DNA of 64,000 nucleotides, taken from positions 1-64,000 of the forward strand of contig JAKCPI010004539.1 of assembly GCA_023213315.1 (NCBI GenBank), written 5' to 3'. The translations under genes were made by a program, and so were the position numbers. The first letter of the stretch is position 1; each line of letters begins with the position of its first letter. The stretch is from Euborellia annulipes. Lineage: Eukaryota > Arthropoda > Insecta > Dermaptera > Anisolabididae. Positions 33,067 through 48,200 of this stretch are shown in pieces. The notes beneath the pieces were generated by a model. It did not search any database, was not told the origin of the DNA, and worked only from the letters and a program-made list of their open reading frames with translations.

Positions 33067-33271
33067 GCTTGGGTGACGGCGGCGGCGGTGGTGGTGGAGG
33101 CGGAGGAGGCAGTGGAGACAGTGGAGGCAGTACAAGAGAAGAGTACAGTAGAGTGTTGGTGAATGGAAGACGGCAGTCGGACGATGGCATGCTGACCAAA
33201 CATCAGGCCTCTCTACGTAGACATCTACGCGCCTGCCTCGATCATCTCCTGGCTGCCAAGTGGATTTACAA
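33067..33271 (+). CDS. Probable first coding exon of the MMD-like gene
   Basis: This is a strikingly GC-rich island (GGC/GGT/GGA runs, then mixed codons) in AT-rich DNA. The frame ends ...HLLAAKWIY plus two bases before donor GTAAAC; joined to 47794 it gives [18 protein letters not shown] in phase. The first in-frame ATG is at 33189 ([20 protein letters not shown]). Upstream of it the frame is open through a glycine run to a TAG at 33064-33066 that could be an acceptor. A stop lies at 33042. Starting at 33189 makes the whole protein 252 residues, near the 238 of human MMD. Confidence 0.55.
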
Positions 33272-36200
33272 GTAAACACACAAACACACTTATTATCTGT
33301 TTAAGTTATTTTTTTTGTCTTTCGATATCGACGGCAATCTAGATATTATGATTGTTTTACACGCGTGGTTACCCGTCCATACATAAATATATATAATACA
33401 AATTTAAATATATTTTATTGCTCAAAATGGGGAAACGAACCACTGACCCTTTTTCTTTAAGTTCAAAGTTGAGGTTTCTTTATCAATGTTTATGTAGTTT
33501 TAATTCTTTTCTCATAGTCATAACAAAAGGTCAATAAACAAACTATTCTTTTGATCATGATACTCTCAAAGCAACTGGTCGTTAAAAAATTTATGAAAAT
33601 AGGAGATTTCTTATATCTTAAAAGGCCCGTGACCCGTGGCCCAGAGAGGACATAGCTTCTCGTGCCTAGGGTCCCGGGATCGCGTCCCGTCCCAAGCGAG
33701 AAAAATTTATTTCATTTGAATTTGTTACAAATCATTTTAAATAAATAGAGATGGTGGTCTAAATGTCCTTAGATGCCGAAAAAGACCTTAAAAAAATATC
33801 TTAAAATCTTTTTTCTTTTAAATATAAGAAAGAAAATATACCACTCAGAGGAGGTTAAAAAATATTATATTTACGCCTTCCCTATTTAAGAAATAATATT
33901 GACAGCGGCGTTTTCAGGATTTTGTTAATATGGAGGGGGAACGGGACAATATTTGTGGTCTAGGTATGGAGAGAGGCAGAGGCGTATGTAAGGAGGGGGT
34001 AATAATGATTTAGTTCCGGATTCAAATTAGTATTTAGAAACTTCCAACTTCTATGATTAAAATTATAATGTTTTTTTTTTTATGTTTCCTTTAGAATCGA
34101 TATTTGATAATTAATGATAAGGTAGTATTTTGCGAAATGTAGTTCAACTAAACGCTCAAAAAGACTGTTCATTAGCCAGTCAATATATCATTTAAGATAA
34201 CAAATTATCGAGAGGAGTGTTTGTGTGAGTGGGGGAAATTGCTTTCCCCCGACGGCTTTATGAACCAAAAACAGGAATTAAAGAAATACATTTTTAGCTG
34301 ATGTTTCGGACGTCCTTTCACAAGAATACATACTTAAGTGTTCCAGTTTCTAACATACCAGTATATAATAATAATAATATTTGTCTTATATAAACATAAT
34401 TAGATGAGATGTGGATTTCCTTCGTCTGGTGATGAAAGTAGAGACGCTTGGATGCTTGTCTCTCCTATTACTTTCATCACCAGACGAAGGGCGGACAAAG
34501 AATTAAATACTGCACTGAGGATGGCCAAGAATTAGGGCGATCAAAATATTTGCATCAAAAAATAATATAAAGGGGTTTTTTTTTCATATTTGAATTTTTC
34601 AGTGCATAATTTTACTACCAGTATTGCAATATATAGAGCAGTGTTTCCCAACCTTTTGAAGTCCACAGCTCCCTAAAGGTGCGTTGGTAATAACACACTA
34701 GGGGCATCCTTCCTTTTTTTTCCCTAGAAAAACGAAATTTTTTCCTCCCTGCGGAAGATTTTTTCCCCTTGCGAGAAAATCATTTTACCCTTTTTTTTAG
34801 GAAAAATAATTTTTTTCTGCACTGAGACAGGACCTGGTTTGAGAGTTAAAGCTTTAAAGCACAGTTGTTTAAATTCTTGATTTCTGGTGGTTTATTTGTA
34901 TCTTAAGTCTATAACGTGTTTCGGTATAAAAAAAAGAAGGTCGGAGAATGAATGCTCGAAACTTTGTATTTTATACAAATAAACCACAGATTATCAAAAA
35001 TCAAGAATTTTTATTAACACTGGTTCAGAAATTGCCTAAAGCTAAATTGAATAATTATCCTTATTATCAAGTAAAGAGGGCACTTTACCTAATCTTTATT
35101 CATTCTTCTCTCATTTTTAAAAATCATTAACCATCAATAATTAAATTCCTAAAACATGTATTAATATATTTTCGGAGTGTATTAAAATCATAAATTAATA
35201 AAAATTTTCTTTTTATTCTACATTCTTAAAATACACACAAATGTAATGAATAATTAATTAAAAAAAGGAATATAAATCAATTCGTTGTAATCGTAAAAGG
35301 ATTTTCCTTTGAGAACAAGTCTTAAAATATTTTTCATTTATTATCGATAAGAGACAGAGTAAGTCTTAGAATTATGAATGATTCAAAAGAAATCCATATA
35401 ATTACAAGCTCGAAATGAGAATGATCATTTCAAATCATCAATAAAATTATATTCTCCCATCTTTAATTTAACTTTACATTTCGAAATTTTAATTTTTACA
35501 AATAATTTTGAAAAATAATGACTGAGTCTCTCTTAATAAATCGCGGAATAAATTGTAAAGAAAAATACACCTGTAATCATAGTTTTATGTATTATTTTTA
35601 GTTTTTTCTTTTTTTTATGAAATGTTGACAATTTCTGATAGTCTAAAAAATTTAACTGTCAGTCAAATATAATGACACGCGATATACTTTTATTTTTACT
35701 TGATTTATTATATATATTTTACTTTCACTTGCCTCTAAATACGATATATAACAGGGCCTAGCGGGTAGCATGATAACGAAGAGACCAAAAATGCATAAAA
35801 GTACAGTGAGGGACAATATTAAGTCCTACCCATGCGTTTTCTACTTGTGATTATTTAATTGTTTTTTTAAAAGAAAATGAAAATCTTTAATGGAAATTTT
35901 CTAGGTTTGAACCATGAAAGTTTCCATTAAAAAATATATAATATTTTTTTAAAAATAATGAATTAATCACATGTAGAAAACTAATGGGTGAGACTTAATA
36001 TTGTCCCTCACTCTACAATTCTTTTGACTACAAAAGCAATATTTATTTTTAAAATAGCCCCGTGTTTATAACGATATATTTCTCTCCAAGTGAGATTAGT
36101 CTTTCTATTCAATTTCTGGGGTCAGTTTTGTAATCGTCAATAGATTTGAGATTTGAATGAACTTTTTATATTTATCCCGGAGTAAAAAAGTAATTTTGGA

Positions 36201-39200
36201 ATTGTCTCACTCAAAAATTTTAGATCTCTCATTCATTTCTTTTACAGTTGTATTCGCCTTAACATCGGAGGTAAAATGATTATTAGGAACCGAAGTTTCT
36301 GTTTCGGCCAGTCAGCCAAAAATCCTGGTTTCGACCAAAAACCAGCCGAAACCAGAGTTTTAAAAGATGGGATGAGACACGCACCCAAAAATAAAAAACA
36401 TCGAATGAGATTCGTACCTAAAAAACAAAAATGGTCAAATGATTTTCGCAAGAGGGAAAAGTAAAAAAAAAAGGTAAAATGATATGAATTTTATATAGAA
36501 AATACAAGTTTCGGTTACGGTTACGGTTTCGGCTGAAAATTTTGTTTCGGTCGGACCCTAATGATTACCGTTAAGATCCCTATGAGGAACCAAAATACCG
36601 CTTAATCTTGGAACATGACAATGCGCGACCTCATACATCGATGAGGTTCTTCTCGAATTGAAATTTGAGCCCACTCAGCACCCTTCCTACTCTTATGCAT
36701 GCAAATCCCACTTTTTCTCTCACCTCAAGAGCAATCATAACAAACCAGGAATGGAATGAAAAAACTTGTTCCATTTTAGGCGAAATACGGGCTAAATAAA
36801 TATTGCATTTTATAGCTAAGAAATGTATTATTTTTATGCATTTTTTTGTCTCATTCCGATTTTGTTCTCATGCCATCCACTTGTCTACAAAACTTATAAA
36901 GAGAAAGTATTATTATTATTATTATTTTTTTTTTAAGGTCTTTTTCGGCATCTAAGGCCATTTAGACCCCATCCCTATTTATTTCAAATGATTTGTAGTC
37001 AAATCAAATAAAATAAATTTTTCTCCCTTGGGACGGGAAGCGAACCCGGGACTCCGGTGCGAGAGAAAGTATTATAATCGACAAAAAAAATTAGATTTTA
37101 ACTCCTTTTTATTTTTAGTTTTACACCTTCCGGAGTTTAAAAAAGTATTTTGTAATTGTCTGCTCTCTCTCTAAAGACCACAACAACCTAAGTCGATAAA
37201 ATTAGGCATATATTATGGGAATTTTTAATTAATTATAGACCACATTTTGTATTAATTATTTATTAAAAATATAAATACTGTACAACGTTTCGACTGCTTA
37301 TTCTGCAGTCGTTTACTGTACACTTGCTCCGACTCAAGGGAACGTTGTGCGGTATTTATATTTTTAATAAATAATTAATAACTAAATGTGGTCTATAATT
37401 GAAAATTCCCATAATAATAACAATACAAACCACAAAAGCTTTTAATAAACACATTAAATAAAGGAACTCTGTGAGTAGGGCAGCCAGCGGAAATAAAAAT
37501 CTTTATATTATTTCGTCAACGTTTCGGGAACGCATCGCTCCCATCTTCAGGGCGAATTAATTGTTGAATAACAGATGAATAGTTTTATATCGTATACACA
37601 ACGAAAAAAATAACTTGATAAAATGGTGGATGCAGTCCAAACATTGTGCATAATAATTTAATAAAATAGACAGTTGTATATTATGCTGATGTCTAGTTTC
37701 AGGCTGTTGAGGTGTGTAAACAGCCTGAAGCTAGACAATCAGCATAATATACAACTGTCTATTTTATTAAATTATTATGCACAATATATGTTATTTTTTT
37801 CGTTGTGTATACGATATAAAACTATTCATCTGTTATTCAACAATTAATATGTCCTGAAGATGTGAGCGATGCGTTCCCGAAACGTTGACGAAATAATATA
37901 AAGATTTTTATTTCCGCTGGCTGCCCTACTCACAGAGTTCCTTTATTTAATCATCACCACAGCCAATTTTCTACTCTTCATTGATTTAATAAATACATTA
38001 GTCATATAGTTCTTACACAAAAATTCTAATTCGACCTTTTAAGCAAATCCGTCCCAAAGGTTTGAATAACAGGTTAGGAAAACTATAAACTTTGATGAAT
38101 GAATTTACTCCAAAAGTTGATACAGATCTAATTTATTTAAGAAATACTACCTATTTCATTGATAATTTTTCATGTTCCCACGATAAATTACATTATTTTA
38201 ATTAGACTGATGGGCAGTGCGTCATATCAGATCTTTTTCTACATTAAAATCTCCATAATCGTGACTGACACTGACGCGAAAATTCAGGGACAAGGTCGAT
38301 TGTCATTTCTTTTAAGCCAGGGTCACTCACTACTCAAAAGTCCTCACAACACATTAGACCTTTTGTAATTCCTCAATAAAATTTATCTAAGGTACAGAGA
38401 GTATTTTCTAAGCTGACTGATTTTTATAGGAAAATCGTTTTGCCATGAGATAATTGATAAATATATTCAATAAAAAAATTAATCATTTTATAGATAAACA
38501 CTACATAGATACTCTTTAAGCAATATTATTACTCTTTCAATTAACATTTCTGCAGTGGCTGTCATACGACTTTGTTAAGGGATAGGGGGCAAAATTTATA
38601 GTGTAAGAGAGGTGGAAATGCAGGAAGATGATTAAAATTTTATTATTAGGGTAATTCTTAATCATAGACCACATTTTTGTATTAAATATTTATTAAATAC
38701 TGTACAACGTTTCGACTGCTTATTCTGCAGCCGTTAAAGTCAAGTTGAGTCGGGACAAGTGCATAGTGCTTGATAACTGCTGCAGAATAAGCAGTCGAAA
38801 CGTTGTACAGTATTTATATATTTTTAATAAATATTTAATACAAAAATTTGGTCTATGATTAATAATTCACCTAATAATAATATTTCAAACCACAAAAGCT
38901 TTAATAAACATGATTAAAATTTATTTATCTTATCAAATTATCTATTTCTAATTAAATGCAAGATTTATATTATGAACCAAACGTCCCTTGACACCTGGGA
39001 ATCAAACCTGGAATCTCCAGCTCATTCCGGACATTGTGTACTTGTTACTTGTAATAGCATTGAAATTTCTCTACTAAATGAGAAATCTTTATACAAAAAT
39101 TTTCAACTAAATTGAAGCTGCTAAATTGAAGCTGATATTATCATTAGGCGGACTAGTAGGATCTCAATATGATAAATCATTTTCTCCTCCTATAACTACA

Positions 39201-42200
39201 CCTCTGTCAATTAATATTTAGTACTCTTTAAAGAGTAATTAACATTTATGCAATGACTGTCCTTTTTCTGCCTTAAGGGCGGGGGGGGGGAGTCCCTCTG
39301 CGATTTCCTTTTATTATTCAAATCACTCTAAATATATCTTAAAGAATACTAATAGATATTTATTCATTCTTTAATATTAGACATGTTAAATAATTTATCT
39401 TCATGTTCCCCAATTTATTGATTTCCGTTTCTATTTATTATTATATCGGATAGAAAACTAGGGTCATTATTAAAAAGTAGATAATGATAACTAGAGATAA
39501 AACATTATCTTTTAGTAAAAGGGTAAAGGAATTTTTAATATATAAATCTGATGGAATATTTTTTTCATAGGCATTTACTAGATTTATTTGAAAGTAATTT
39601 GTGTATGAGTGATGTCCAAGAAAGACTAAATTTTAAAATATTTTTCATTTATAACACATATCTGGATATTTTGATTATGTAGTAGATAAAAAAAAGATGT
39701 AAAATTTTAGAAAATAATGAATTTTTAAGGATACTTTTCAAATTTTGGGGTTCAATAAATGCAAAAGTTAAGTCGCAATCATTCTTCTTTCTACTTGTGA
39801 TTATTTCATTGTTTTTTTATAAAAGATAATTTAATTTCCATTAAATTTTTCATATTTAAAAAAAAAAACAATGAAATTATCACATGTATAACACGTGTGA
39901 TTTACTTAGGGGACTCACTGTACATCTTGGATTTAGATAACGAATTTATATTAATGATTGACTACTGCAATTCAATTCTTATAGTTTGTGTAATATTTTT
40001 GCACTGCCAGAGAATAGATAATTTTTTTTTTTTTTCAAAAATCCCTTTTTGACTACAGAGGCCATTAGGGGTTATTACTTTATTTTAAATAAATTACAAA
40101 CATTAGTACCGATGGCTACCGGGGGGCGTTCCACACTCTGATTTCTCGGGGTCACCAATCTCGAACTTTCGCCGCGCTTGGATTAACTGCAACAATTGTG
40201 GTGACTGTTTCTCTTCTCCGTTGCCAGGCTCTAGAATAGATAATTATAAAGCATAATATTGTAGATTGTTAGAGTGTTACCTAGTAGCCAAAAAAATAAT
40301 TTACTATGGTTTTTTTTTCAACTTCCAATGGGACATAAAATAAAGACAAGTGTGAATCACAAAATGGTTTTATTACCAGGAGTCAATTACAATCAAAATT
40401 ACTTTTCCACATAGTGAACGAGCTTTCTTTCTTTCTTCCTCTTCATATTATAGAAGAAGCCTTTCAAGATCACTGCAAACATGTCAGACATTACATCGCA
40501 TGCAGATAGCCATCCAGAACAAAAGAAGAAGCATATTGGAATATGTTTGATTCATTGCAACCCATCAGATTATTACTCCATTTCATTACGAAGTGTTCGT
40601 TCATCGGTATAGCGTTTTTTTCAAGATTTTCCGCACTAACCAAAATCTTCAAGACATATCTAAATACGCTGGAGATATTCTTCTATTAAATGAATAATGG
40701 AAGAGTTCGTCCACCAATCATAAATTTTCTTGGTGATCATGTGGTAAAGTAACTTAACTCCTGACAATAAAACCATTTTGTCATTCACACTTGTCTTTAT
40801 TTTATCCCCCATCGGAGGACTTTTACAAAGTATAAATTAAAATATTTTTTTGTTTGGGACTCCCTCGACCGTCTGTCCTTAAAAGCTATCACTGGTCACA
40901 GATTTTTTGGAGTGTCAATGTTATGAAAAATTCGTAGCCCAATCAAATATAAATATATATATCGACGTTCTAATTAGTAAAGTGCCTAACTTCATTTTTG
41001 TTTATTTTATTTTTCAGGAGAGCCAAAAAACATTTCATTGTCATTGTTAGAGCCACTGTTAGACACTTTTCGTGCAGCAACTTTTCGAACTGAAAAATTT
41101 GAATTACGCTCTTACCCAGTTCAGGGCATAAGGAGAATAATATTTTTCAACAGAAAATATATACAAAAAAATTATTTTCGAAAAAAAGTGGGTTAGACAC
41201 TTTACTAATTAGATTGTCGATATAAATCAGATCGTAAAGATTTGGCATAACAATATTATATTTTTAATTTATCAGAGAAAGTATAAATATTATTATACTC
41301 TTTATCATTTAGATCCAATCTGAGGAATGCAAACAGTGAAATGACTGACGCTTTGAGATCTACATCTCTACAGTGAGGGACAATATTGAGTCCCACCTAT
41401 GCGTTTTCGACTTGTGATTATTTCATTGTTTAAAAAAAAATATATATATTTTTTAATGGAAACTTTCACGGTCCAAATTTCAATAAAGATTTTCATTTTC
41501 TTTTATAAAAACAATGAAATAATCACAAGTAGAAAGCGCATGGGTGGGACTTAATATTGTCCCTCACTGAACCATCTTTTGCAATAATATTGACACTAAA
41601 GCCCGGTAGTTAGGCAGCCCAAATGGCACATGCACACGAAGACTTTCTTGTCTATGTCAAAGCAGACAAGAAAGCTTTAGTGTGCATTTGCCATTTGGGC
41701 TGCCTGTCTACCTGGTTTTAGTTTCATCTATTGCAATAGATGGTATGCTAATTAAATATACCGGTAAATATATTAAATATTTATTAACTAGATAGAGCTT
41801 TATTTGAAAAAAGACGGAATTTTTTCAATCTAAATAAGCCTTTCAATATATTGTTTAAGATAACAAATTTGCGAGATGAATTTTTTGTTTGATGGGGCAA
41901 AAATTGCGTCCCCTGAAGTCGGTAAGCTTTCTATTTATTAAGAAAAGATATTTATTTCCAATTATTTTAATAACAATGCGTTTCTTTCTTTCATTTGTTG
42001 ATTATTTTCTTTAAATTTTTTTTTTTATTCATAAGAGAGAAACTTAGGCCTATAACCCTCAAAATCCTTGTTTGAATCCGAACTTGACCTTTCTATTTAA
42101 TTATGTATTAATATATTTTCTTATTTTACACATCTTTTTATCTATTTTCTTTTAACAAAAGAATTTCACCGTCGTAATTGGGTAGAAGCTTAAATTCCTA

Positions 42201-45200
42201 ATTGATCTAAAATGAAACTTCTTTTTTTTTTATAATTTTACAAAAACTTTTTGAATCTTAAAGTAGATACTTTGAAATTCTGAGGTCATCATAAAGAAAT
42301 ACTCTCTCAACTTTAATGAATAAATAAAATATCATATCATGAAAATTAAATAAATCTTTTCTAACTCAAAAAGTTGAATCCTTTCTGATATTAATAAAAA
42401 AAAAAAGTATTATTAATTGAGAAGGGTTTCTTGGGAGCGATGATAAGTAAGCACTTAACCTTTTTGGAAATCCCTTTTGGCTCATTCATTCCTCCAGGCG
42501 ATCAATAGACAGAAACCTTACAGGTTGCTCTCATCTACACTCCGTTATTTCCGGTTCATTAACTCAATTATCTTTTAATAGAAAGTTCTCAAATTTCAAA
42601 AGCTAATTATCAGAAAAAAATATTAATTCATTTTTCTTTTTTTTTTTAGATCTAATCCATGACTAAAAAAATATCAACCATCTCCAATTTTGATAAAAAT
42701 TCGCACAAATTTTAATACAAATCTGAAACAAATTTGTGAAAAATTTCTATATCAAATAGTTTGATAGTCGTGGATGCAAAACAACCAAAAGTGATGATAA
42801 AATGGCAACTTTGACATGCTTACAATTGAATAATTGTAGGCAGGGCACTGGCGGGCGGCGTCTCGGTTTTTACCATAATTTTTGCATTTAAAATTAAAAC
42901 AAAATACATGTTGCACCACTCTTACCACACCTCACTATCTGTATCCGACACCTCACCCATCAAATTTGATCTACTTCGGGCTCTGATTTTGCGTTTACTG
43001 ACAAGGACAGTCGTCTTTTAATTATAGCAGATTATTATATAAAACAAAACAATTTATGTTACTAGCATAACTTTTTATGATGATTTCAAAAATGACCACT
43101 TGACAAAAGAAGGTGAAAATTTCCACAATTTAGTTTCAGACCTGTATGTAACTTTTGTAAAAAATTTTAAGTAAAAAGTTTTTCTTTAATGCGCGTGCGC
43201 CGGGCACCCTAACAATCCTTAAATATATTTTATTTTTATTGTAAATTAAATAACAAACACAATTTGTGATATAATCTATCAAAAAATTGATAAAATTTGT
43301 ATTTATGTATGATAATTGAGCAAGAGATATAATTTGCTTATATTGAGACAAAGCAAATCTATTTACTGATTTTATCAAAATTATTAACTATTCTATCAAA
43401 ACAATAACACTAATATCTTTCTTTGTCTGGATTCCTAATTTTCCCATTTTCAATTCAATGTTAGCACGTTAGCTTTTTATTAAATAAAAATTGTTTTTTA
43501 TCACTTAATCAATAGTATTTTCATTTAGGGCGGAGAAGAGGGGGGGAATCCTTTTTAATATTATTTCTAAATTTATTTGTTTTGCAATTATTTCATTTGG
43601 GCTCAACTATATCCAAATACTTCACTCCCGTCTTGATCCCGCTTGATTATCCAGATTTTATGGAATCTGAAAAGTGCTGCAGCTATTATTTCTATAAACG
43701 AAGTTATTTTATTTGGATCTTTTTAAACTCACTTTGCCAGGTATTATAAACTCCACCTGTATGAAAAGATAGCCAAATCAACATGTTGAGGGAATATTCT
43801 TTTCTTTTGCAGGCAGTTTGTGTACAAAAATAAAAAAAGACACAATCTGTCCTCAAAAAATTGCAATTTGCAAAAGACTTCAGTACAATTATTTAATCTT
43901 CCAGCTTTCAACTATTCTTCAGATTTAGATTTATTAGTAAAAAATAATTGAATATCTCTCAGAAAAGAAGGGGGTTGTGCAATAATTAAGGCAAAATTGA
44001 GACACTTACCGGTATACGATTTTCACCCAATTGAAGATTAATTATCACCCATCTGCGGCTATTCGTCTGCGTGTTTTCTTCGATACTTTCTTGTAATGGA
44101 CTCTATATTTTGATTTCTTTGGATGTCTTGATTCACGAATGTATTTTGAGGGGGTCTCACACTAATAAGTTACATTAAGTTATAGAGATATACTTGCGTA
44201 GAGGGGGTTGAGCGTTCTGAGTGTGGGACCCTCTCCTCTCTCCTTTTAAGGGCAAAGCCGGCCAGTGTCACAAAGTACCGTTATGACCACACAGGGGTGT
44301 TTATCCATAAATATCCATAACAAAACAGAAAAGATAATATTACGTTACCTTGTACATTCTACTCGTTTTCTCTTTAATACTTATGAAAAACTTAAAATAA
44401 TTCCTGATATTATTATATAAGCTTAAAAACTTTACAATGTACGTTCTGTACGTCTTGTTATTTCTTTTTCTTCTCCTTAATTTCTTTTACCTAAATAGTG
44501 ATTATTGAGGACTCATGTGTTACAGGGTTAGCTCCACAGCTTTAAAATCTGGCGAATTGGGTTCAAAATTTTATTCGTTTCCTCAAGAATGGGTCTTCTG
44601 GCATCCTTCGAGAAATAAGATCTACTTCCCTCTCAATGAGGTACATGTTACTTAGAATAAATTCGATTGGTTTTTTAAGTAGAAAAAACTTTAGTTGTAG
44701 AGACCCTAGGTTGAATAGATATTAACATTTTTTTACTAAAATAATTCTTCTTTTTACTCATATAGGTAGTTTGAATAGTCCTTTCCTAAAACTTTTGTAG
44801 TTTTGTTTATCTTTAGACCGAACGCACTAAGGGACAAATAAGATAAGTCACGACCAGACATCTCCCCGGAGAGAGTCTGCGCTCTAATCAACATTGTTTT
44901 AAATAATCAAGCCACACGACATTCGAATCAGACAAAAATTCTAATCAACCTGACGGCAGACTACTTACAGGACATTGCGTCTTGTCTTGTCTGTTTCTGT
45001 GTGCGTTCGGCCTTATGCTTCTAGATAAGTTATTGAGTTACTTCCTGTAATCATGAGTGATAATTTTTTTGTCGATTATAATCTTTCTCCACTCTTCTCA
45101 GAGGGTCTGGATGTGCGAAGTTTAGTTTTTATCTACACTAATACGCAATTTTTTAGCCAATAAATTTCTTTGAATAATAAGATTTATATAGAACTAGAAA

Positions 45201-48200
45201 ATAAACAAAAAAGTTTATTAAATAAAAGAAACTCGAGTTTTCCTTCTTGGACACAAAATAGACAGATAATATGTCGTTTTGGTATAATTATTAAAAAACG
45301 GATAATATTCAATAATATTTATTTTTAGGTTGACTGGTGCGCTAACAAGTTTCGGCCACCATGAGAGCCATCATCAACCAAAAATAAATATTATTGAAAA
45401 TTATCCGTTTTTTAATAAATATACCAAAACGACATATTACCTGTCTATTTTGTGTCCAAGAAGGAAGATCTAACCGCACCAAAGGTTATGGGGTTAGATC
45501 TAACCGCACCAAAGGCTATGGGGTTAGATCTAACCGCACCAAAGGCTATGGGGTTAGATCTAACCGCACCAAAGGCTATGGGGTTAGATCTAACCGCACC
45601 AAAGGCTATGGGGCTAGATCTAACCGCACAAAAGGCTATGCGGTTAGATCTAACCGCACCAAAGGCTATGCGGTTAGATCTAACCTTGACTCACATAGCT
45701 TTTGGTCCTTTACACAATTTACACAATTGCACCATTCGACTTTTTGAGGAGTTTTGTTGACACACTTCAGCCCTGAAGATGGTCGTATATCTGGCCGAAA
45801 CGTCGGCTTGAATTGCCTAATAAACGAAATAAATCAAGCTCTACTTACACTTTTCTTTATCCCTTACTACAAGATCTACTCAGCTATCCACCTCACTTTA
45901 ATAAAAAAGTTTATTTGGCACCTGGCCTTTTTCCATTCGTTTTGATGACATAAAAGTTGAGGGTGATTTTGGAACGATTGAAGTAAAGGCCACTCGCCCG
46001 GCTATATAAATTTATTTTGGTCCTTTTTAAAACTCCCTTTATAACAGTAAAGGTGTCCACACAAGTAAAAATTTACTTGCAAAATCATTTACACAGCAAA
46101 TTTTTTTTATATACAACAGACAGACTTGATAAGTTTAAATTATTTCCACCCAAAATTAATGACTTTTTTTCAATCGATCAAAAAAAAAAAAAAAAACTTC
46201 CCACCCCTTGCTCTTTCTCTTTCTCTCGCTTCCGAATACGCCGCTTTTAAATTTAATTTCTCCATCAATGAATATTGACTGATTTCCCGAGAGAGGCTTC
46301 ATTTCGTATAACAGGTGAACTCATTCGGGTGATTCATTAATTAAGGAACCTTTGAACCTTAGCTATTTATTTCTCTCAGATAGAAGCGTAATCTCTTGGG
46401 ATTCATCTATTTCCGCTTCAAATATTATCAATTGACCTCGACCATCAATGTCTCTATCAAGAGATTTTTATTATTATTAAACATGATGAATATTAGAAGC
46501 CAAACTAACTTCGTTCCTTATGTCCCATTTATTTGATCTTTTTTTGCATGACGCCCTCTCTTACACCGTATATATTCGATAATTTATATTAATAATTTAA
46601 ACAGGAGAAGGAGTAGGTGCAGCCAAAATTAAAAAGCCTCCGATTTTCCAACGAGACGTTTCGGGTTAATTTTATTGACCCTAAACGTCTCGTTTGTGGA
46701 AAATAGGATACTTTTTACTTTATCTTACCTATATATATATATATATAGTGAGAAAGTGACAAAATGACAAAAATTCGATGTCGAGATTTTGATGGATATG
46801 CACGTTTTGAGGTCCCCTGAATCCAAAAAAGTGGTTTTCGCGATATGGTCTGTCTGTCTGTTTGTCTGTGTGTGTGTGTTCAATTTTAAGCATGAAGGAA
46901 TTGAGCTACAAGGCTGAAATTTTATATTTAAATTAGACACCCTCCTGAAACATGAAAATAAGCTTTTGAACAAAATTGGCCAAAAGAGCTTACTTGTACT
47001 TTTACTGATGTAGTTTTTTAAGTTTTTTTCGATTTTCTCAAAATTCGCTCCAATGATTTTGATTAAAATTCAAAAATCAATTATTTTTTAAAATGTATAT
47101 TCTCATTTTGTTCTTGAAATCTTATGAAGCAGCAACTTGTACAGTAAGGGTCAATATTAAGTCCCACCCATGCGTATTCTACTTGTGATTATTTCATTGT
47201 TTTTAAAAAAATATTATATATTTTTTTAATGGAAACTTTCATGGTTCAAACCTAGAAAATTTCCAATAAAGATTTTCATTTTCTTTTATAAAAACAATTC
47301 AAATAATCACAAGTCGAAATCGCATAGGCGGAATTTAATATTGTCTCCCACTGTACATATAACACAAAAACTTTGAGAAAATATGGGATCACAAACGACA
47401 GTACAATTCTACCTCTAATATAATAAAATTAAACTTCTAATTTTTTTTTCTTTGTAAATTGTAATCACTAAATTGAGAAGTGTCGACACGAAAAATCTGG
47501 TGGGACAAGCACAGAACACAACTTTCTATTACCGAAGGCAAGAGAAAGTTGTGTGCTGTGCGACCAGTCACATCAGATTTTTATTTTTGGCTGCACCTGC
47601 TCTTTCCCCGGTTTATACAAAAACAGCCACTGACTTCATTTATTTAAAAATTTAATACAGTCACAGCAAAATAAATAACTCGCTCTTTTTGTATTCAAGA
47701 AGGATATTAAGAAAGTGGAAAGGCAATTTATTTTGGCTGTGCCTGGAAAGAACTATAATGATATTAATAGACAATTTGTAGTGTTTGTTGCAGTGGTCGG
47801 TGGATGAATGCACGAGCTAAGCCCGACCGGGCTTACATCCCCACCCCCATCGAGCATGTGGCCAACGTGGTCACTCATGGGGTAAGTTTCTTCACTTCTC
47901 TTTCTTCATTATTTTATTATATGATTCTTAGTTACATAAACCTTGTCGATATCATACGTATCATCTATCCCATCAGCTCATGAAATATTTATCTGACTGC
48001 GACGCTACTTTAGACGAGCCAAAAGTTAAATAAAAAGTTTTAATTGAATAATTTGAATCATTCTTTTTTTTTATTCTCTTTGGAAGTTAAGCGTTTATCA
48101 ATTGAAATGAATTATTTCCGTTTTATTCATATTTCGATTAACTTAAATTTATTGTACAATATAAATTTGTCTTACCTATTATATGTTAATATATAAAAAG

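Noticed and set aside
32985..33279. Minus-strand S/T/A-rich frame (ASTTTAAAVTQAYQQANVQS) over the GC-rich exon
   Set aside because: The plus-strand reading splices in phase to MMD and gives the family length; the minus frame is likely its shadow. Not fully excluded.
45466..45690. CRISPR-like array
   Set aside because: Units are directly tandem without unique spacers, and this is a eukaryotic sequence.
45394..45760. Ten-residue repeat proteins [10 protein letters not shown] and [10 protein letters not shown]
   Set aside because: Both arise because the minisatellite period is a multiple of three; they start inside a transposable element and no gene context is present.
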